Shown here in pieces: positions 61,608-64,000 of a DNA stretch of 64,000 bases. The DNA is from a bacterium (GTDB lineage Bacteria; Vulcanimicrobiota; JABDET01). The translations under genes were made by a program, and so were the position numbers. Below the pieces are notes generated by a model. It did not search any database. It had not been told where the DNA came from and was given only the letters and a program-made list of their open reading frames with translations. The DNA lies in NCBI GenBank assembly GCA_021800275.1, contig JAJYZB010000007.1, positions 1-64,000 of the forward strand. Reading direction: 5' to 3'. The first letter of the stretch is position 1. The number at the start of each line of letters is the position of its first letter.

Positions 61608-63580
61608 TTATTTTCTTTTTTCATGGTGTGAGTTTGTCTGATTTGGTTTGCCCCTGAGTTTTGAACAACAGAACCCGGGTGATTTCTACGTGCAGGGGCT
61701 GTGATAGACTTTGTATGATGAGAAACCGGGATAGTGGAGACAGCAGTTTTTTCTGCACGGTGCTTCATATAGGCTTGATCCATCAACATGTCATCTGTTG
61801 TATTATAAGTCAAATATTCGCCTATCACAGTAGGGTCAGCATTTCCCACTTTATTGCTGAATGCAAAGATTTCATCTTTAACAGGGAGCAGAATTTGAGG
61901 TTCTTCTGTATAGAGAATCTGTTCTAACTTGTCATAAATTTTTTTTCTTTTCTTAAAATTGTAGGTGCTGATTCCTTCCATTGCCAGTTTGTCAATTTCA
62001 GCTTCCCAAGGGGTTGCCGGCTTTTTTTGCAGAGGATACCACTGATGATCTTCTGCATTTGAAAGCCAGAAATCATCATTTTCTGATGGTTCTATATCAC
62101 CTGACCCGATCCAACCCAATAAAATCGCTTCATAATCAAAATTATTGTCCAGCTTTGTGATTAACGTGTTAAAATCAATGGAATGAAAATGGACTTTGAT
62201 TCCCATTTTTGCCAGGTCGCTCTGGATCAGTTCTCCTTTCTCGAGCCTGATATTATTTCCAGAGTTTGTTAAAAGACTGAATTCTACTCGATTTCCATAC
62301 TGATCATACATTTTTCCATGCTTCCAGTGAAATCCGGCTTCTCTAAAAAGTTTTTTCGCTTTTTGGGGATCATGGTGGTAAACAGGCACGTTTGGATCAT
62401 ACCACAGGGATCCAGGAGAAAAATCCTCGATATCATCATAGCCAAACCCATTGTAGCAGAGCTTGATCATGGTCTGACGATCAATTGAGTAAGCGATTCC
62501 CTGCCTGAAAAGTTTGTTCGTAAACCAGCGGTACTTTACTTTGTTTAAAAACTTGGAATGGGGATTTTCATTGAAAATAATGATAGATTGATCCCCACCA
62601 GGTCCTAAATTTTCAAGACGGTAGTTTCCTCTTTTTTCTCCTGCTTTTAAATCATTGTAGAATTTAGGAGGAAAAACCGGAAATGCATCAATATCTCCTG
62701 AAATGAATTTTAAAAACCAGGTGTTGTAATCTCTGACATAAGTGATCACAATATGATTTAAGTAAGGGAGCCTTTGTCTTTTGATGTCTTTTGCATAAAA
62801 ATAAGGGTTCCTTGTTAATATGATTCTCTGCTGAGGATCATATTCTTGGATTTCATAAGCCCCAGAGACTACAATTTTGTCAGGTGGAGTGCTGACCCCA
62901 TAAGCAGCCTCAAATTCATGATCTTTATAGGCTTTTTCAAGGGATTTTTTTGAAACAATAGGCATAGAGCCCGCGACCCCAAAAAGAAAAGCGCTGTCAG
63001 GACTTGGAAGAATGAATCGGACTGCTGTAGGATTTACTGCCTTGACTTGAATGGGTTTCCCATTTAAAAAGAGATAAGAAGAGTCTAAATTCGGAACATT
63101 GGGATCTTCCATTACGTGATATGAAAAAACTACATCCTGAGCAGTGATTGAAGTTCCATTTGACCATCTTAACCCTTTCCTTAGATAAAAAGTCCAGATT
63201 AATTTGTTCTTGGAATGAGTCCATTTGTAAGCCAGTCCTGGAACTATTTGATTAGTTTTATAATTGTAGTCCAGTAGAGCAGAAAACAGCATGGTCGCCA
63301 TTTCAGCGCTTGTGGCATCATCAGCAGTAATGGGATTGAACGTTTGGGGACCTGTGCCAAAATCGGCAAGACTCAAGGTTCCGCCATAATGCCCTGGCTT
63401 ACAGCGATTGATAATTCTCCAAGGTTTTACATGGATTTTTTCAAAAGGTGGTGGATCATAGGATTTAGCTTCAGTTAGAAATGAGCAGCCGGACAAAGAA
63501 AAAAGAACAAAAATAAAAAGGGAAGCACCAGCCAGAGCAGGCAGAAAAAATTTTTGTGATAGCTTGGGAGATTTTTTCAT
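61604..63580 (-). CDS. oppA: Oligopeptide-binding lipoprotein, SBP family 5
   Basis: A 658-residue solute-binding protein. Starting at the ATG 63580, the N-terminus is Lys-rich, then a hydrophobic core, then the lipobox LSGC with C32 for lipidation. SBP_bac_5 features follow: FNPITADDATSAEMATMLF, TFYLRKGLRWSNG and VVFSYHVM. A TTG at 63604, directly after secG, is a less likely start. The C-terminal 40 residues are low-complexity (His, Arg, Thr). It binds peptides or similar solutes for the Opp channel. Confidence 0.9.
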   Translation of the reverse strand: MKKSPKLSQKFFLPALAGASLFIFVLFSLSGCSFLTEAKSYDPPPFEKIHVKPWRIINRCKPGHYGGTLSLADFGTGPQTFNPITADDATSAEMATMLFSALLDYNYKTNQIVPGLAYKWTHSKNKLIWTFYLRKGLRWSNGTSITAQDVVFSYHVMEDPNVPNLDSSYLFLNGKPIQVKAVNPTAVRFILPSPDSAFLFGVAGSMPIVSKKSLEKAYKDHEFEAAYGVSTPPDKIVVSGAYEIQEYDPQQRIILTRNPYFYAKDIKRQRLPYLNHIVITYVRDYNTWFLKFISGDIDAFPVFPPKFYNDLKAGEKRGNYRLENLGPGGDQSIIIFNENPHSKFLNKVKYRWFTNKLFRQGIAYSIDRQTMIKLCYNGFGYDDIEDFSPGSLWYDPNVPVYHHDPQKAKKLFREAGFHWKHGKMYDQYGNRVEFSLLTNSGNNIRLEKGELIQSDLAKMGIKVHFHSIDFNTLITKLDNNFDYEAILLGWIGSGDIEPSENDDFWLSNAEDHQWYPLQKKPATPWEAEIDKLAMEGISTYNFKKRKKIYDKLEQILYTEEPQILLPVKDEIFAFSNKVGNADPTVIGEYLTYNTTDDMLMDQAYMKHRAEKTAVSTIPVSHHTKSITAPARRNHPGSVVQNSGANQIRQTHTMKKENK

Positions 63581-63605
63581 CGCTGAATTTATTGGCTCTG
63601 ACAAC

Positions 63606-63854
63606 TTAATATTTTAGAATTACAATAATCGTGGAGAGAATTAAAAATGACCAGGCAAGCCAGGCTGTAATTCGGGCAATCTGGTCATCCATTGTTTTTT
63701 TCCGGAGATAAGGAGCCGCCTCAATTTTACCTCCTACTAATCCGATTCCAGATATTCCTTCGCTTTTACTGGTCTGAGAAGTCACTGCGACAATCAGAGC
63801 TAAAGATACAATGAAATAGATTACTAACAAGACGTCCATTAAGATCGCTAACAT
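63606..63854 (-). CDS. secG: Preprotein translocase subunit SecG
   Basis: An 82-residue protein with two helices (about residues 3-24 and 58-80) and the SecG mark ending its cytosolic loop (GIGLVGG). It aids SecYE-driven export. The ATG at 63854 has AGGAGG seven bases upstream; a TTG at 63872 lies in the leader. It is the first gene of the visible operon, with oppA 25 bases later. Confidence 0.85.
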   Translation of the reverse strand: MLAILMDVLLVIYFIVSLALIVAVTSQTSKSEGISGIGLVGGKIEAAPYLRKKTMDDQIARITAWLAWSFLILSTIIVILKY

Positions 63855-63985
63855 GACAACCTCCTGATGCAACTGCTAATATCGTTTTGGTTCATTAATA
63901 CTATTCTTTCATTGGGTGAATTCGCTTTTATGAATCCTTTCCCTTCATAAGGTTAGGAATTAGGCGTAGAGCAGGAAGTATCCTA

Positions 63986-63994
63986 TGTTATAAT
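63986..63994 (+). promoter_or_regulatory. Extended -10 element pointing out of the window
   Basis: TGT-TATAAT at 63986-63994 is an extended -10 motif reading rightwards. A -35 match is absent at the right distance, which extended -10 promoters tolerate. It probably drives a gene beyond the window, divergent from secG. Confidence 0.4.
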
Positions 63995-64000
63995 GGGAGT

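Overview
The window comes from a diderm (Gram-negative type) bacterium with AT-rich DNA; I judge roughly 40% GC by eye and did not compute it. Evidence for an outer membrane is an Mla/MCE lipid-transport set, an HpnN-like RND exporter, a decaheme cytochrome paired with an outer-membrane barrel, a second large barrel protein and a lipoprotein solute-binding protein. Succinate dehydrogenase is the three-subunit type with a single cytochrome b558-like anchor. I cannot place the phylum. No rRNA or tRNA gene was recognised.

Layout, + strand unless stated. 1-7855: a repeat protein cut by the window edge, a CinA-like protein, an MFS exporter, a receiver-like protein, a SpoIIE-type phosphatase and sdhCAB. 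7925-10999: three proteins without signal peptides (a CHAP plus lytic-transglycosylase enzyme on the minus strand, a probable beta-rich protein, a Gln-rich coiled-coil protein with a Gly/Ser linker). 11072-13427: a MalK-type ATPase and citrate synthase. 13435-19050 (minus): TldE/TldD, a small membrane protein, carbamate kinase and glyA. 19205-21632: an NfeD-like membrane protein with a His-rich segment, and a flotillin.

21690-24067 is an accessory island: a two-gene module with its own promoter, a RelE/ParE toxin with its antitoxin, decayed toxin-antitoxin-like remnants and a small gene. 24068-27604 (minus): cysDN and an ATLF-like metallopeptidase without a signal peptide. 27753-37517 (minus) reads as one long run, mlaE-mlaF-mlaD-hpnN-hpnK-coaBC-hydrolase-coaX, combining envelope lipid transport with CoA synthesis. 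37846-41636: an MtrA/MtrB-like porin-cytochrome pair behind an FNR/CRP-like palindrome. 41708-42514 (minus): a HEPN/MNT pair with its own promoter.

42533-49035 (minus): a saccharopine-dehydrogenase-like enzyme, a MoxR/DUF58/VWA operon, an HtrA protease and a BON protein. 49201-50664: another large protein without a signal peptide. 50750-63854 (minus) is a dense run from secG through oppABCDF, a C26 peptidase, an alpha/beta hydrolase, guaA and a PilZ protein to a DUF5916-type barrel, many genes joined by ATGA overlaps.

The most notable points are the scattered large proteins without export signals and their shared GTTAAATC-type upstream sequences, the unnamed two-gene module at 21690-22806, oligopeptide permeases that both carry inserted membrane hairpins, and the Mla/Hpn/CoA gene run.
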